DNA of 64,000 nt from Theropithecus gelada (Eukaryota; Chordata; Mammalia; Primates; Cercopithecidae): assembly GCF_003255815.1 (NCBI RefSeq), contig NC_037683.1, forward strand, positions 79,635,775 to 79,699,774, in the 5' to 3' direction. The position numbers and the translations under genes are program-made. This document shows, one piece after another, positions 22,595 to 32,996 of the stretch (within the stretch, counting starts at the first letter, position 1; each line of letters starts with the position of its first letter). Under the pieces are notes generated by a model that saw only the letters and a list, made by a program, of their open reading frames with translations, searched no databases and was not told where the DNA came from.

Positions 22595-23121
22595 TGTTAG
22601 TTATCTATAGCTGCATAACAAATTACTCCAAAACTTAGCAGTTGAAAATGGCAAACATTTATGATCTCAGTTTCTGTATGTCAGGTATCTGCGTGTGGCC
22701 TGGCTGGGTCCTTTGACCAGGTTATAATCAATGTGTAGGCTACGGCTGTGGTCTCATCTGAAGGCTCAATGTGGGGAGGATCCACTTTCCTGCTCACTTA
22801 TGTGGTTGTTGGCAGGATTCAGTGCTTCACTGGCTGTTGACCAGGAGTTTCTCTCATCTGTTCACCCCATGGTCCTTTCTTTACGGCTGCTCACAGCATG
22901 GCAACTAGTACCTTAGAATAAGTGAGGGAACAAGCCCCACAAATGGAAACTTCCAGCAATTCTCTGTAACCTTATATCTGAAGTGACATTCTATTACTTC
23001 TGCTATCTTCTATTCATTAAAAGCAAGTCAGTAAGTCGTTAGTTCAGCCCACATTGAAGAGAAATGATTATACAAAGGGGCAAATATCAGGAAGTGGGAC
23101 CATTTTAGTGGCTGCCTACCA
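22595..23121 (-). repeat. MLT1-like (MaLR) LTR inside the L1M
   Basis: The left end reads TGTTAGTTATCTATAGCTGCATAACAAATTACTCC, the reverse complement of the conserved 3' end of an old MaLR-type LTR. The right end is GTGGCTGCCTACCA. The L1M sequence resumes on the right, so the LTR inserted into it. Confidence 0.6.
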
Positions 23122-23658
23122 GACCCAGTAATTTTTTTCAGTACAGGATTCAGTCTAAAATCATATATCATAGTTAACATATCTCTTTAGATTTTTTTTC
23201 TTCTTTATGATACTGACATTTAAAAAAACAGTTCCTGTTTGTAAGATGGAATGTTCCTTGTTTGGGGTTTCTATAATGCTTCCTCATTATTAAATTCAGG
23301 CTATGCATTTCCAGTTAAATAGTACAAAAGTAGTAGTATCTCCTCTTTAGGCCATCATATCCAGAAGCACATGATGTCTGTCTGTCCTTTATTGGTGATG
23401 TTTGTTTCAATCACTAGTCAAAGGGGTATCTGATTTCTCTACTGTATAATTACTATTTTTTTCACTTGCAACCAAAAGGCAATCAATGGGGAGACACTTT
23501 AAGAACATGTAAATTGTTCATTCACCACCAAAATTTTATCTAGATTGAACGTCGGGTGACTCTTGTCACAAACAATCTTAAGTACACAATGGTGGTAAAA
23601 TAATTTTTTTCCCCAACTCCAGCTCTCCTGCCACATCTACCAGTTGACACTAGGTATT
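23122..23658 (-). repeat. L1M (antisense), second piece
   Basis: AACATATCTCTTTAGATTT, CAGAAGCACATGATGTCTGTC and GGGGAGACACTTTAAGAAC continue the same antisense L1M 3' region. Confidence 0.7.
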
Positions 23659-24034
23659 TGTATTAGCCTGCTCAGGCTGCCATAACAAAATACCACATAC
23701 TGGGTGGCTTCAGCATCAGACATTTATTTCTCACAGTTCAGAGGCTGGACATCCAAGATCAAGGTGCCAGGCCAGTAGGTTTTTCTTGAACCTCTCTCTT
23801 TAGTTTGTAAATGACATCTTTCTTGCTGTGCCCTCACTGGTCTTTCTCTGTACATGCCCCAGGTGTCTCTTCCTCTTCCTTTGAGGATACTAGTTTTATT
23901 GGATGTGGGCCCCACCCTATTGACCCCATTTAACCCTACTTACCTCCTTAAAGGCCCTCTCTCCAAATACAGTCACATTAGGGGTTATAGATTTAACATA
24001 TGCATTTTAGGAGGACACGATTCTGTTTATAACA
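23659..24034 (-). mobile_element. MLT1-type solitary LTR with perfect target duplication
   Basis: TGTATTAGCCTGCTCAGGCTGCCATAACAAAATACC at the left and CTGTTTATAACA at the right are the reverse complement of an MLT1-class LTR (it reads TGTTATAAACAG to CTAATACA on the minus strand). GTATT flanks both sides (23654-23658 and 24035-24039). The minus strand retains AATAAATGTCTGATG, the usual polyadenylation-signal position. Confidence 0.82.
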
Positions 24035-24305
24035 GTATTCTACTGTAAAAAGAGCCATCCTTCTCATACATTTACTTATTTATTTCTATGCTTATGAGTA
24101 TATAGAATGGATTCTATATACTTTTCTTTTTCAATGGTTTATAATTTGTTACTACTAATAATTATTTTGGTGTTCAAACTGTCCCAGACATGGGCAGGGG
24201 AAGCTGCTCCAGCCTGGTTCCTCTGTCCTCATAATATGCCCCTAGTATGTTTTGTACACTTCCTTACATCCTGGAATAACAAGATATTTCAGGCTCTCAC
24301 TAAAT
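24035..24305 (-). repeat. L1M (antisense), third piece
   Basis: TTCTACTGTAAAAAGAGCC, then ATTTACTTATTTATTTC and CATCCTGGAATAACAAGAT, continue the host L1M. Confidence 0.65.
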
Positions 24306-24412
24306 AGAGGAGGTGGTTGCACAACCCTGGGAATGTACTAAATGCCACGGGATTATACACTTTAACATGATTGATTTTGTTATGTGAGTTTCATCTCGAT
24401 TAAAAAAAAAGT
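24306..24412 (+). repeat. Short L1 3' tail inserted in the antisense L1M
   Basis: GGAGGTGGTTGCACAACC, then ACTAAATGCCACGGGATTATACAC and a final A run, is the end of another L1 in sense orientation. Similar CAGGCT words on both sides (about 24289 and 24415) suggest a target duplication, so this looks like a heavily 5'-truncated insertion. Confidence 0.6.
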
Positions 24413-24727
24413 TCCAGGCTTATCTTGCATATTTCCTGCCTCTGCCCTGGAAACATTTTTTCTCTAAGGATCCCTTGTTCCTCTTAGTTAGAATACTATG
24501 TTCAAAAGCAAGGTGTGGCTGTTAGGGATGGCTGCTACCAAGATTTCTGCTTCAGTGGGCAAAGCCAGGAGATATCTATCTATCTATCTATCTAAATATA
24601 TATAGATATGTATATCACATTAATGCATACACATGCATATATACACATTTCAGAAATTATGAGTCCACAGCAATACCTCCAATTGCAATCCATTCTTGTT
24701 ACATCCAGCTCTTCTCTTTCTATATTT

Positions 24728-24729
<2 letters not shown>
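24413..24729 (-). repeat. L1M (antisense), fourth piece, with TATC microsatellite
   Basis: CAGGCTTATCTTGCATATTTCC and GGATCCCTTGTTCCTCTTAG continue the L1M. A (ATCT)n run followed by TATATATAGATATG lies at 24573-24615; this L1 class carries TATC arrays at this point. Confidence 0.65.
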
Positions 24730-24760
<31 letters not shown>

Positions 24761-25146
24761 NNNNNNNNNNNNNNNNNNNNNNNNNNNNNNNNNNNNNNNN
24801 NNNNNNNNNNNNNNNNNNNNNNNNNNNNNNNNNNNNNNNNNNNNNNNNNNNNNNNNNTTTTTTGAGACGGAGTCTCGCTCTGTCGCCCAGGCTGGAGTGC
24901 AGTGGCCGGATCTCAGCTCACTGCAAGCTTCGCCTCCCGGGTTCACGCCATTCTCCGGCCTCAGCCTCCCGAGTAGCTGGGACTACAGGCGCCCGCCACC
25001 TCACCCGGCTAGTTTTTTTATATTTCTTAATAGAGACGGGGTTTCACCGTGTTAGCCAGGATGGTCTCGATCTCCTGACCTCGTGATCCGCCCGTCTCGG
25101 CCTCCCAAAGTGCTGGGATTACAGGCTTGAGCCACCGCGCCCGGCC
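24730..25146 (-). mobile_element. Young AluY, Old World monkey type, with assembly gap in its tail
   Basis: The Alu body (24864-25146) is nearly undiverged and carries AGTGGCCGGATCTCAGCTCA. Its poly(T) side begins at 24730, runs for 30 T, and is interrupted by 97 N. A perfect 17-bp target duplication TCTCTTTCTATATTTGT lies at 24713-24729 and at 25147-25163, so both ends of one insertion are present and only tail sequence should be missing. Confidence 0.93.
24761..24857. other. Assembly gap (97 N)
   Basis: An uncalled run inside the A-tail of the antisense AluY. It does not separate unrelated sequence, because the target duplication of the Alu is found on both sides. Confidence 0.99.
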
Positions 25147-25809
25147 TCTCTTTCTATATTTGTAACTTTCTTCTCCACAGTGAGAACCCTGGCTGTCAAC
25201 ATCAATGTATTCACTGATTTGCTCAATACTATGAAATACCTAAAATCATTTCAGAATCCTTCTTTGTCCATGCTACAACAAAAACAAACCCAGTAAAAAG
25301 AGTTTTGTGTTTCTTTAAGTCCTCCCCAACTCCCACGCTACCTAAGTCTAATGGAATATGGTCTAACCTGCATTCATAAACTACTTAGATTTCTTTTTCC
25401 CCCCTTTCAGTGTGGTTATTCATTTGAAATACAATTGGGTTTATTTTTTTCAGTTTGGTTTTTAGTTTTTTCTCCCTTCCCATCCTTGTCGGTTTAATCT
25501 TTTAAATAAATAGAACATTAATAAACTTCCCCAAATTAAAAATAATACAAAGAGCTATACCATAGAAGTGTTTCTCCCTCTCATATTCCTTCCACCCTGT
25601 TTCCCACCTTCTTGTTAGGTGACCTGCTTCATCTCACTTCATTCTTTACTGGTTTATTCCTCCTATATTTCTCTTTTTTTGAAAGATATGCAGGTACATG
25701 TATTTCTCCCATTTTTCCTTTTCATCACAAAGGTTAGCACAGTATGTATCTACTCTTTTGCAGTTGGTCAGAAAGAAACACTTTCCATGAGCTTTGGAGA
25801 CTAGCAGCC
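25147..25809 (-). repeat. Probable continuation of the antisense L1M
   Basis: T-rich sequence with L1-3'-like wording (TTTGTCCATGCTACAACAAAAAC, CCTAACCTGCATTC) follows the Alu. The match weakens to the right, and the true edge may lie anywhere between 25300 and 25810. Confidence 0.4.
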
Positions 25810-26217
25810 TTCTCCACAGTATCTTAGGTTCATTCAGCAACACCTGAGTCTCCACGGAGAGCCAAAGCTGATCAGTGAGTCCCAAGCCTACAGTGAGCTG
25901 GCTTCATAGTATAGACCTTTCTCAGGAATGCTTCATGCCTTGCCCAGCCAAAAGGCAGCGCTCTACATTGCACTCTTTTCTGTGCCGTGTTGACACCCTG
26001 TGGTTTCAATGTGCAGACCCTTGTCTGTCACTGCCTTAGATGACTGTTGTAGACCCTAACCTTTTCGGAGTACAGACATATTATCTAAATTCTCCTTGTT
26101 GTCTGGTTCTGCCTTCCCTCACAAAATCAATCCTCCAGGAACAAAGCTTCCTCCTATACTACTTCATGATGCTCAACTCCTTCCCCTCCCCTCCATCTCT
26201 CACCTTACCTCAGCAAC

Positions 26218-26266
26218 TATCTCTTCTCTCTCTCTTTCTCATGCGCACGCAAACACACACGTGTTT
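26218..26266. repeat. CT/CA low-complexity tract
   Basis: CTCTTCTCTCTCTCTTTCTC followed by GCGCACGCAAACACACACG. It is short and impure. Confidence 0.65.
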
Positions 26267-27054
26267 TCTTGAAAGGCTTAAATTTTCCAAAACAGTGGGT
26301 GGGGGGGGTGCTCCCAAGGAAGAGGTGTGAAAGTTTTAAAAATAGGTGCTTGCTGGGTAATTTGCCATTAAACATCAGGGCACCATTCTAGTAGCGGGAT
26401 GGCTCTTAAACCCTTCACTTCCGCTCGCCAGGGTCCTGCCCTCAGCCCTTCAGGGAGGGCTGCCTCCCGACATCGGCAGCTGGGGAGGTGCGGGCGGGGG
26501 CAGGGTGCCAGCCAAGCTAAGTGGAGGTCCCAGGAGGCTGGACATAATAACCACAGTGACTGTGGTTGCTCCGACCCGTCCTCTGGCAACAGCCAGAGCC
26601 TTCCCGGGTTTTGCCTTCCCCCGTCCCCGCACTTCAAAGCTTGGTAAGGTCCACCTGTGGCTGTCCTACAACAAAACCACTTCCAGGAAAAGGAAGGGGT
26701 ACGTGACAGCCCGAAGAAGTCAGGCTACAAACCGGATGACAACCGTAAGGAAGAAAGAAAAGAGCAAGCCACGGGGGTCCTCATAGGGTTAACATAGCCT
26801 GGCGTAAACAAAGGATGAGGATGAGGGCGAGGCAAAATGAGAAATCGGGTGCAAGGAGTAGGGAAAAAAACCTTCCACCCTTCCTTTTTGCATCCAGAGG
26901 TACATTTTCATTCCAGAATAAACCCAGCCACAAATGAGGGTAGCTAGGAGCATGTCCCTACTTAAGCAGCTGGAAGGATGAAAGACCCTCCCAATGTCTT
27001 TGACACAGGCTGCATATTCGAACACATTTTGAAACGTGCATCTGTGCTGTGTTG

Positions 27055-27270
27055 GGCCTGGGAACGCCGGCGGCTAGGGGCTGGCCGTGGGCGGGTGAGA
27101 AGGAAAACGTTGCCTGGCGTTACCTGCGTCTGGAATGGGTTCCCGGAGCAGTGCTAGGCAAAACCCGGAGTGGATCTTCGGAAGCAAAGCGGGCGCTGCT
27201 CCCGGGCTCAGCACCCGGTCTCTTAGGCGCCGAAAGGTCCACCGTTTGCGCACACCACCCCTGAGGGCTA
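27055..27270. promoter_or_regulatory. CpG-dense core 1
   Basis: CpG dinucleotides occur about every 11 bases from GAACGCCGGCGGC to CGCACACCACC, against roughly one per 100 in the flanking unique DNA. Retained CpG implies protection from germline methylation. The length is near the lower limit for a CpG island. Confidence 0.6.
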
Positions 27271-27297
27271 GCTAGCGGTGGGAACCTGGAAGGGGCC

Positions 27298-27310
27298 GAA
27301 CATGCTGTTC
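27298..27310. promoter_or_regulatory. Perfect GAACAnnnTGTTC palindrome (GR/AR-type response element)
   Basis: GAACATGCTGTTC is an exact inverted repeat of the steroid receptor half-site with the canonical 3-base spacer. It lies 30 bases to the right of CpG core 1. Glucocorticoid, androgen, mineralocorticoid and progesterone receptors bind this pattern. Binding here is inferred. Confidence 0.5.
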
Positions 27311-27519
27311 AGAATAATTTAGGAGGGAGAATATTATTCCTGCTTGGTAGTGTGAAATCACTTATTTATGGCTTCCATTCAGTCTCCGGTTTGCAGATAA
27401 TCCCCCTTTCTAAGCGGTGAAACTCATGAATGTTGATCTTGCAAATCAAGCTGACACTAGCAGCTTTTGTCCACCGGGACATACATCAAGGCCTGCCTTC
27501 TCCCCAGCACGTTTCCCCC

Positions 27520-27830
27520 CTCCTCGCCATGCGCATCCCAGGCTCCCGGATTCATGAAAGGCGCGCTCCGCCCCAAAGCGACCTGGGGGTCTTTAGCAAC
27601 AATCCAGGGGCTTGTCTGCCAAGCGCTAGGGCCCCACTTGGAGCGTCCTGTTCAGAGCCTCCAAGACAGGCCCTCAAGACAAATGGCCCCGACAGGAGGA
27701 GGTCACCCGATGAAGGGCTGCGGGAGCTCTAGACCCTTGCCCAGAGGCCTAGGCGTTCGTCCTTAAACACGCAAGCCGAGCCAAGCCGGGACAAAACCCG
27801 GTCTCCGAGGAAGGAAGCAACGAAACAATC
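27520..27830. promoter_or_regulatory. CpG-dense core 2
   Basis: CCTCGCCATGCGCATCCC, AAAGGCGCGCTCCGCCCC, then CAAGCCGAGCCAAGCCGGG mark a second CpG cluster, weaker than core 1 but still well above the flanks. Confidence 0.5.
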
Positions 27831-28224
27831 GCACTTATGTAAAGGGAGGATCCAGGAGAGAGAGAAGGCAAAGCCAGCCAGCATGCAAGGATCTGAAATA
27901 ATGAGATCAGATGGGGGATGGCGGATGTTAGCTACACCCACAGAAGCCATCAATAGAAGAGGCTTTGCTAAAAGTCAAGCTGATCTCTGGTTTTTAGAGT
28001 GGCTAGGTGGTAACTCTGGATCCTGCTGTAATAAGATGCTTTTTAATTAATGCTAACGAGCTAATGTTTATTAACTGCTCAAAGCTCCAGAGGAATAGGT
28101 GTGAACTGCGCACCAAATATGTCTTTGAGTGTTGTGTGATGAATGTGATTGCTGAACGAAATAAGAGTAGTCACAGGCACCCTCATTCTTAGGGATCCAG
28201 GCTCATGAATAAAGATATTCATGT

Positions 28225-28422
28225 GGCCAGGTGCGGTGGCTCACGCCTGTAATTCTCTACTAAAAATACAAAAATTAGCCGGTCGTGGTGGCACATGCCT
28301 GTAGTCCCAGCTACTTGGGAGGCTGCAACAGGAGAATTGCTTGAACCAGGAAGGTGGAGGTTGCAGTGAGCTGAGATCGTGCCACTGCACTCCAGCCTGG
28401 GTGACAGAGCAAGAATCTGTCT

Positions 28423-28458
<36 letters not shown>
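28225..28458 (+). mobile_element. Alu with an internal left-arm deletion
   Basis: The Alu starts normally (GGCCAGGTGCGGTGGCTCACGCCTGTAAT) and then jumps directly to TCTCTACTAAAAATACAAAA, losing about 75-90 bp of the left monomer. The right arm and a tail of about 38 A are intact. The flanks AGATATTCATG and AGATAATCATG are the target duplication. Confidence 0.9.
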
Positions 28459-28461
<3 letters not shown>

Positions 28462-29589
28462 TAATCATGCTTAATTTAAATTTAATTATGTGGCTGTTTC
28501 CAAATTGGTCTCTGTAGCAGAGGCCACTCATTGTGCTTCAGAAAGGTACTGTTTACCTGTGTGTTTCCCGTCTTTCTGCTGAAAACCATTTCAAAGCTGA
28601 AGTTGAGCTATGGGAAGGATACGTTTCCACACACAAGTCTGTACTTTCAAAAATTATCTTGGTACACGATAAGTAACCAAGAGAGTCAGGATTCCTGCTG
28701 GCCTGGCAATATTGCCTTCTTCCCACCACCCCACCCACTTCCCCAATTTACAAATGAAGCTAGGAAGAAGTTGAAGACCTGTGAATGACAGGCTAGTCCT
28801 CTGCCTCCTGGTCCCAGCAAACAGGAGCACTGATTCTTGGCCTTTCTTAATCCACTTTCAGCTCTTTGCTGTGACTCTGACCACCATAAAGTTCACAAGA
28901 GAAGAGATCATAAAGGATGGTTGAAGTCTTGTTTTCTGAACGGGAGAGGTGATCAGAGTGACCATTTGGGGTTGGCACACATTTCCCAGACAGGGAATAT
29001 GGCGAGTTAAGGCACCATGGGAAGAATGTCATCCATATGTTATTGTTCACTCTTTTACATTAGTTATGTACTCCAGTCCTAGAATGCAAAGGTCAACAGA
29101 ATGCAACAAGTTAACTGCCGCCCTTCTGTGGGATGAATTCTTCAGGAACAGTCTTGACTTTGTCAGTGATTCTTACCTGCATGCCTTCTTGGATCTTGGT
29201 GTTTTCTGTTTGTTGGCTTTGACTGTGTCCAGATTGTAGGTTATTTTCATCCATGCAGGCTTCCTTCCCTCTCACTCCCTGATCTTTGAAGAATGACCCC
29301 TCTCTGACTCCACGTGGCTCGGGTAAATCAGGACATGTGACCAACATGGAATATGACCAGGCCAATCCTATCTTCTCTTCCAGGAACTGGGATTTTCGAT
29401 AGAGAGACCCAGGATATAAGAGGTTGAACAAATTATCCCGTAACTACACCCTAAGGATAGGGTTCCTAAGGGTTGTGAACCCTGGAACCGCCCTGTTGCT
29501 GGTACCTTCCAAAACCTATTCTTGAGTATTTCTCTCCATTTTATGGGCTTCAAAAAACATTTTTTGTTCTTGTTTAACTTCAATTAACA
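28459..29589. other. Mostly unique sequence
   Basis: No gene is recognised. A patch at 29320-29415 (GACCAACATGGAATATGACCAGGCCAATCC then CCAGGAACTGGGATTTTC) has the feel of an old LTR but is not assigned. The frames of 106 and 96 codons here lie on opposite strands. Confidence 0.45.
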
Positions 29590-30400
29590 TATTAATACAC
29601 AAGTCATACAGAAAATAGCAAGTTTAGAAAAAAATTATTTTTTTGTGAAATATACATCCAGAAAACTTCACTAAAGTGTATTACGAACAACTATAAAGTG
29701 AATGTTACATATGTGTTTACTACCTGGGTTGGGAAATGAATGTTATCAGTAGCCTAGGTGCCTTCTCTAACCCACTGCATGCCTCTCCTTAATGATAAAA
29801 CCAACTTGCTTTTCCCTAACTAGTCTGCTGACATTCTTGATCATTATTTCCTTGCTTTACTTTACAGTTTTATCACTGAGGTATGTATCCCTACACATGT
29901 GCTTAGTTTCATCTGTTTTAACACTTGTGTGAAAGGAAGGAGGATTTTGTCTTTACTCAACATTACATTTGTGAGAGTCATCCATGTTATTATGTGTAGA
30001 AGTAGGTTATCCATGTTATTGCTGTATGATAGTCCACTTGTAAACATATCACAGTTATTTATTCATTCCATACCTGACAAGCATTTGCATTGTTTCCACT
30101 GGGACTATTACAAACAGTGCTGCTATAAGCATTTTTGTTTATGTCTCTTGATACATGAAATCACATTTCTCCAGGGGAAATCTCTAGGAGTACAATTGCT
30201 GGGGTATAGGGTTATGTACATCTTTACCTTTGCTAGATAATGTCAAACTATTTTTCCAAAGTAGTTGATCCAATCTACAGCCCCACTTGCCCTAACAGAG
30301 AGTATGAGAGATTCTGTTATTCTACCTCCTCACCAAACTTGCTATTTTCATCTTTTTAGCTTTTGCCCATCTGGTGACTTTGTTGTTATGATGATTACCA
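29590..30400 (-). repeat. L1M fragment, antisense
   Basis: Reverse-complement L1M wording: AAAACTTCACTAAAGTG, GTCATCCATGTTATTATG, ACAAACAGTGCTGCTATAAGCATTTTTG, TCTAGGAGTACAATTGCTGGG and CAATCTACAGCCCCACTTGCC. Confidence 0.8.
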
Positions 30401-30467
30401 GGTAACTGATGAGGTATGCAGCTTTCCATATTTGTATTAGCCATTTTGTTTCCATAAACAAATTACT

Positions 30468-30476
30468 ATTTCTTTC

Positions 30477-30527
<51 letters not shown>

Positions 30528-30546
30528 AACACACATACACATGTGT
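30468..30546. repeat. Compound (CT)n-(CA)n microsatellite
   Basis: CTTTCTCTTTCTCTCTCTC runs into a pure CT block and then ACACACACACACACAC, ending ACATACACATGTGTATAT. The frame reading through it is a repeat translation. Confidence 0.9.
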
Positions 30547-31391
30547 ATATTAACAGTTTACCTTAAATTATCAAAATAAATAGATCAGATTTCATGTTTT
30601 ATTCAACCACTAAATTCAAGGAAAATTGTGTTCAAATTTTCTTACAAAATATATTTGTTGTTTAATCTATATTTACCTCAGCAGGTATCATTTCTTAAAA
30701 CTTTGGGTGCTAAATAGGAACTCTTACTCTTGAAACTATTTCATTTGACTTTCCACTTGAAGATCTGCCTAACTTCACTAAAACTTGACATTAATCTCTG
30801 CTCTTAGAAAATAACTATTTGCTTCATACCTATTGAGTGAGATACATCTTAACCGTAGATGCTAGCATAAAGGTGAACAAATATCCTTCAAAAAGGGCCT
30901 GTCATGAAATGAAAACTTTTATGGTTTTATGTTTTTTGTTTTTGCCTGGTAGATTTGTCTGTTCATGTCTAATGAACATATAATGAAAACAGAATATCAG
31001 CCAGCCCTACCCATGTGTGACCAAACACACCTTTGTACCACTATATTTGGGCATTTAGCAAACTTCTTACTCTCTGCTCACTCGCCACCAATTTTTCTTC
31101 TGTGTTCTCCTCCTTGATCAATAGAAGAATAATGAGGAAATGTCAGGCATAATGACACTTAATGAGAACCTTCTAGGTGCTAAAACATTAGGATATGGTT
31201 TTGGATTCTGTTCTAGCCCAGGGGACCATCTAGAACAGGAATGGCAAATTGGTTTCATTTCACATATCAATTCCAATTTGCAATGATGTATGGAAAAAAA
31301 TTGCAAAGTCACACCTGGGTTTAGGAAAGACTGTCATGACAGTTTAGTCACATCTGCTGCGGTGTGGGTGAATAGTTCTGTCATCTGCAAT
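30547..31391. other. Unique AT-rich sequence
   Basis: No repeat or gene is recognised with confidence. Confidence 0.5.
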
Positions 31392-31572
31392 CTAGAGTGG
31401 TGGTTCTCAAATTTGGCTGCCCCAAAGGGGACTCATCTGGGGCGCTTTTACATATACCAAGTCCAGGCACCACCCAAACCAACTACATCAGAAACTCTGG
31501 GAGTGGCCCAGTTATCCGTATTTTTTCAAAACCCTCAAGGTGATTCCAATGAGTAGGCCAGATTTGAGATGC
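31392..31572 (+). mobile_element. MER5A-type hAT DNA transposon
   Basis: GTGGTGGTTCTCAAATTTGGCTGCC, TCATCTGGGGCGCTTTTAC, GAAACTCTGGGAGTGGCCCAG and CAAGGTGATTCCAATG follow the MER5A consensus order. It is a nonautonomous Charlie relative with no coding capacity. Confidence 0.85.
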
Positions 31573-32376
31573 ATAGGTGTTAGGGCAGTGTTACTTAAAC
31601 CCGTTTTCATTATTGCTACACCCTCATCACCACAGCCTTTCCAGGATCTTTTTAAGATATATTTTTTCCCAATTGCCACCCCATGAAATTTTAATACCAC
31701 AGATATACTGTGTATGTATTTATGTGCTATATGTATATCTGTACTTTATACACAAAAAGGGCAAAATTTTGTCAGTTCCCTCCATCTCACAGCCCTTGAC
31801 CAATTTTCACCCGCTTGAAAGCAATACTGGCCCTGTTGAGAATCCATGATCTAGAGAACAAGAAATAGCTTTTAGAGAATGATTTATAGTAACAAAAATA
31901 ATACTTGGTACAGTTTGAGATTCGGGTGTTAATACTTTACTCTTTGAAAGCAAAACTGCGACTGTAAGCATAGCAGTGGAGGTACAAAATTAAGCACTGT
32001 GGCCACGGATTCACTCGATTATGTTGTTAATAGATGTTAGAAATAATTAAGGGAAGCTGTTAATTGAACCGGGTGCTATCTGATGTGATGGTCCCCTGCT
32101 GGTAGATAAGTACTAAGAAGTGAAAATGTTTACATTCCTAGCAAAAGAAACTGCTTCTATGGTAAATAATCCCCAATTACTCAGCCATTATTTTTATTTT
32201 TTATTATTAACAAAATTGATTTTTTTTTTCTGATGGAGCTTTGTGCTTTATGGTGGTGTCTGATACTTTACTATTACTCACCAGCTTAAAGAAAAAAACT
32301 CTTAGCATGAGTTTTAACCTAGAAGCGGATATCTATTCATCCATAAGCTACAGGGATCCTTATCATTATGTATTTT
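31573..32376. other. Unassigned sequence
   Basis: 31590-31850 may be another old DNA-transposon remnant (CAATTGCCACCCCATGAAATTTTAATACC), but no family is named. The rest is unique AT-rich sequence. Confidence 0.4.
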
Positions 32377-32687
32377 ATTTATTTACTTTTATTTTTTATG
32401 TTTTTGAGATGGAGTCTTGCTCTGTTGCCCGGGATGGAATGCAGTGGCATGATCTCAGCTCACTACAACCTCAGCCTCCCAGGTTCAAGCGATTTTCATG
32501 CCTCTGCCTCCCAAGTAGCTGGGATTATAAGCACACATCAGCACACCCAGCTAATTTTTGTATTTTTAGTAGAGACAGGTTTTCACCATGTTGGACAGGC
32601 TGGTCTCGAACTCCTGACCTCAAGTGATCTGCCCTCCTCGGCCTCCCAAAGTGCTGTGATTACAGGCATGAGCCACCACACCCGGCC
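32377..32687 (-). mobile_element. AluS/J-class element
   Basis: An Alu read from the tail side (TTTTTGAGATGGAGTCTTGC to GCCACCACACCCGGCC), with a degraded T-rich tail. ATGTATTTT on both sides (about 32368 and 32692) is a likely target duplication. Confidence 0.88.
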
Positions 32688-32819
32688 TCAATATGTATTT
32701 TCACTTTTACTTTACAACGGAAAAAAACTCAATATTTTATCAATTATGTCAGATTAAAGACTTATAAATAAGGTAAGGACACAGATGTAGGTGATTCTGT
32801 TCCATTTCCCAAAGTGTCC

Positions 32820-32945
32820 CCCTAGCCGGCCTTGATAGCTGGCTTGAGTGCCAACCCTGATGCACACTTGCTGTGTCATCCCGGGCAAGTCGCTTAACCC
32901 ATCTGTGCCTTGGTGTCGTCACATTTGAAAAACTGAAAAATATAT
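32820..32945 (+). repeat. MIR SINE fragment
   Basis: TTGCTGTGTCATCCCGGGCAAGTCGCTTAACCC then GTGCCTTGGTGTCGTCACATTTG follows MIR core order. A neighbouring GGCTTGAGTGCCAACCC is the start of the same element. Confidence 0.7.
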
Positions 32946-32996
32946 GTGCTACCACAAAGGCTTCCGGTAAGAAGAAGCATATAAAGCTGTTTCTTT

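Larger units (their letters stand above)
25810..28224. promoter_or_regulatory. Transposon-free, CpG-rich block: candidate regulatory element or promoter
   Basis: About 2.4 kb hold no Alu, L1, LTR or MIR, although every neighbouring 2.4 kb does. CpG density rises in three places: 26395-26770, 27055-27270 (about 19 CpG in 200 bases, counted by eye) and 27520-27830. The block contains a GGGCGGG box, a steroid-receptor-type palindrome at 27298-27310, and an AT-rich run of homeodomain-like TTAATTAA and TAATG words at 28038-28075. No frame in it resembles a known protein. A distal enhancer, the CpG island of an uncalled promoter, or the edge of a developmental gene would all fit; the sequence alone does not decide. 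Confidence 0.45.

Noticed and set aside
24608..25055. Frames running through the N gap with long unknown stretches
   Set aside because: They cross an assembly gap and an Alu tail, so no protein can be inferred.
26368..27766. Several 60-100 codon frames in the CpG-rich block
   Set aside because: High GC lengthens chance frames. They overlap on both strands and resemble no family.
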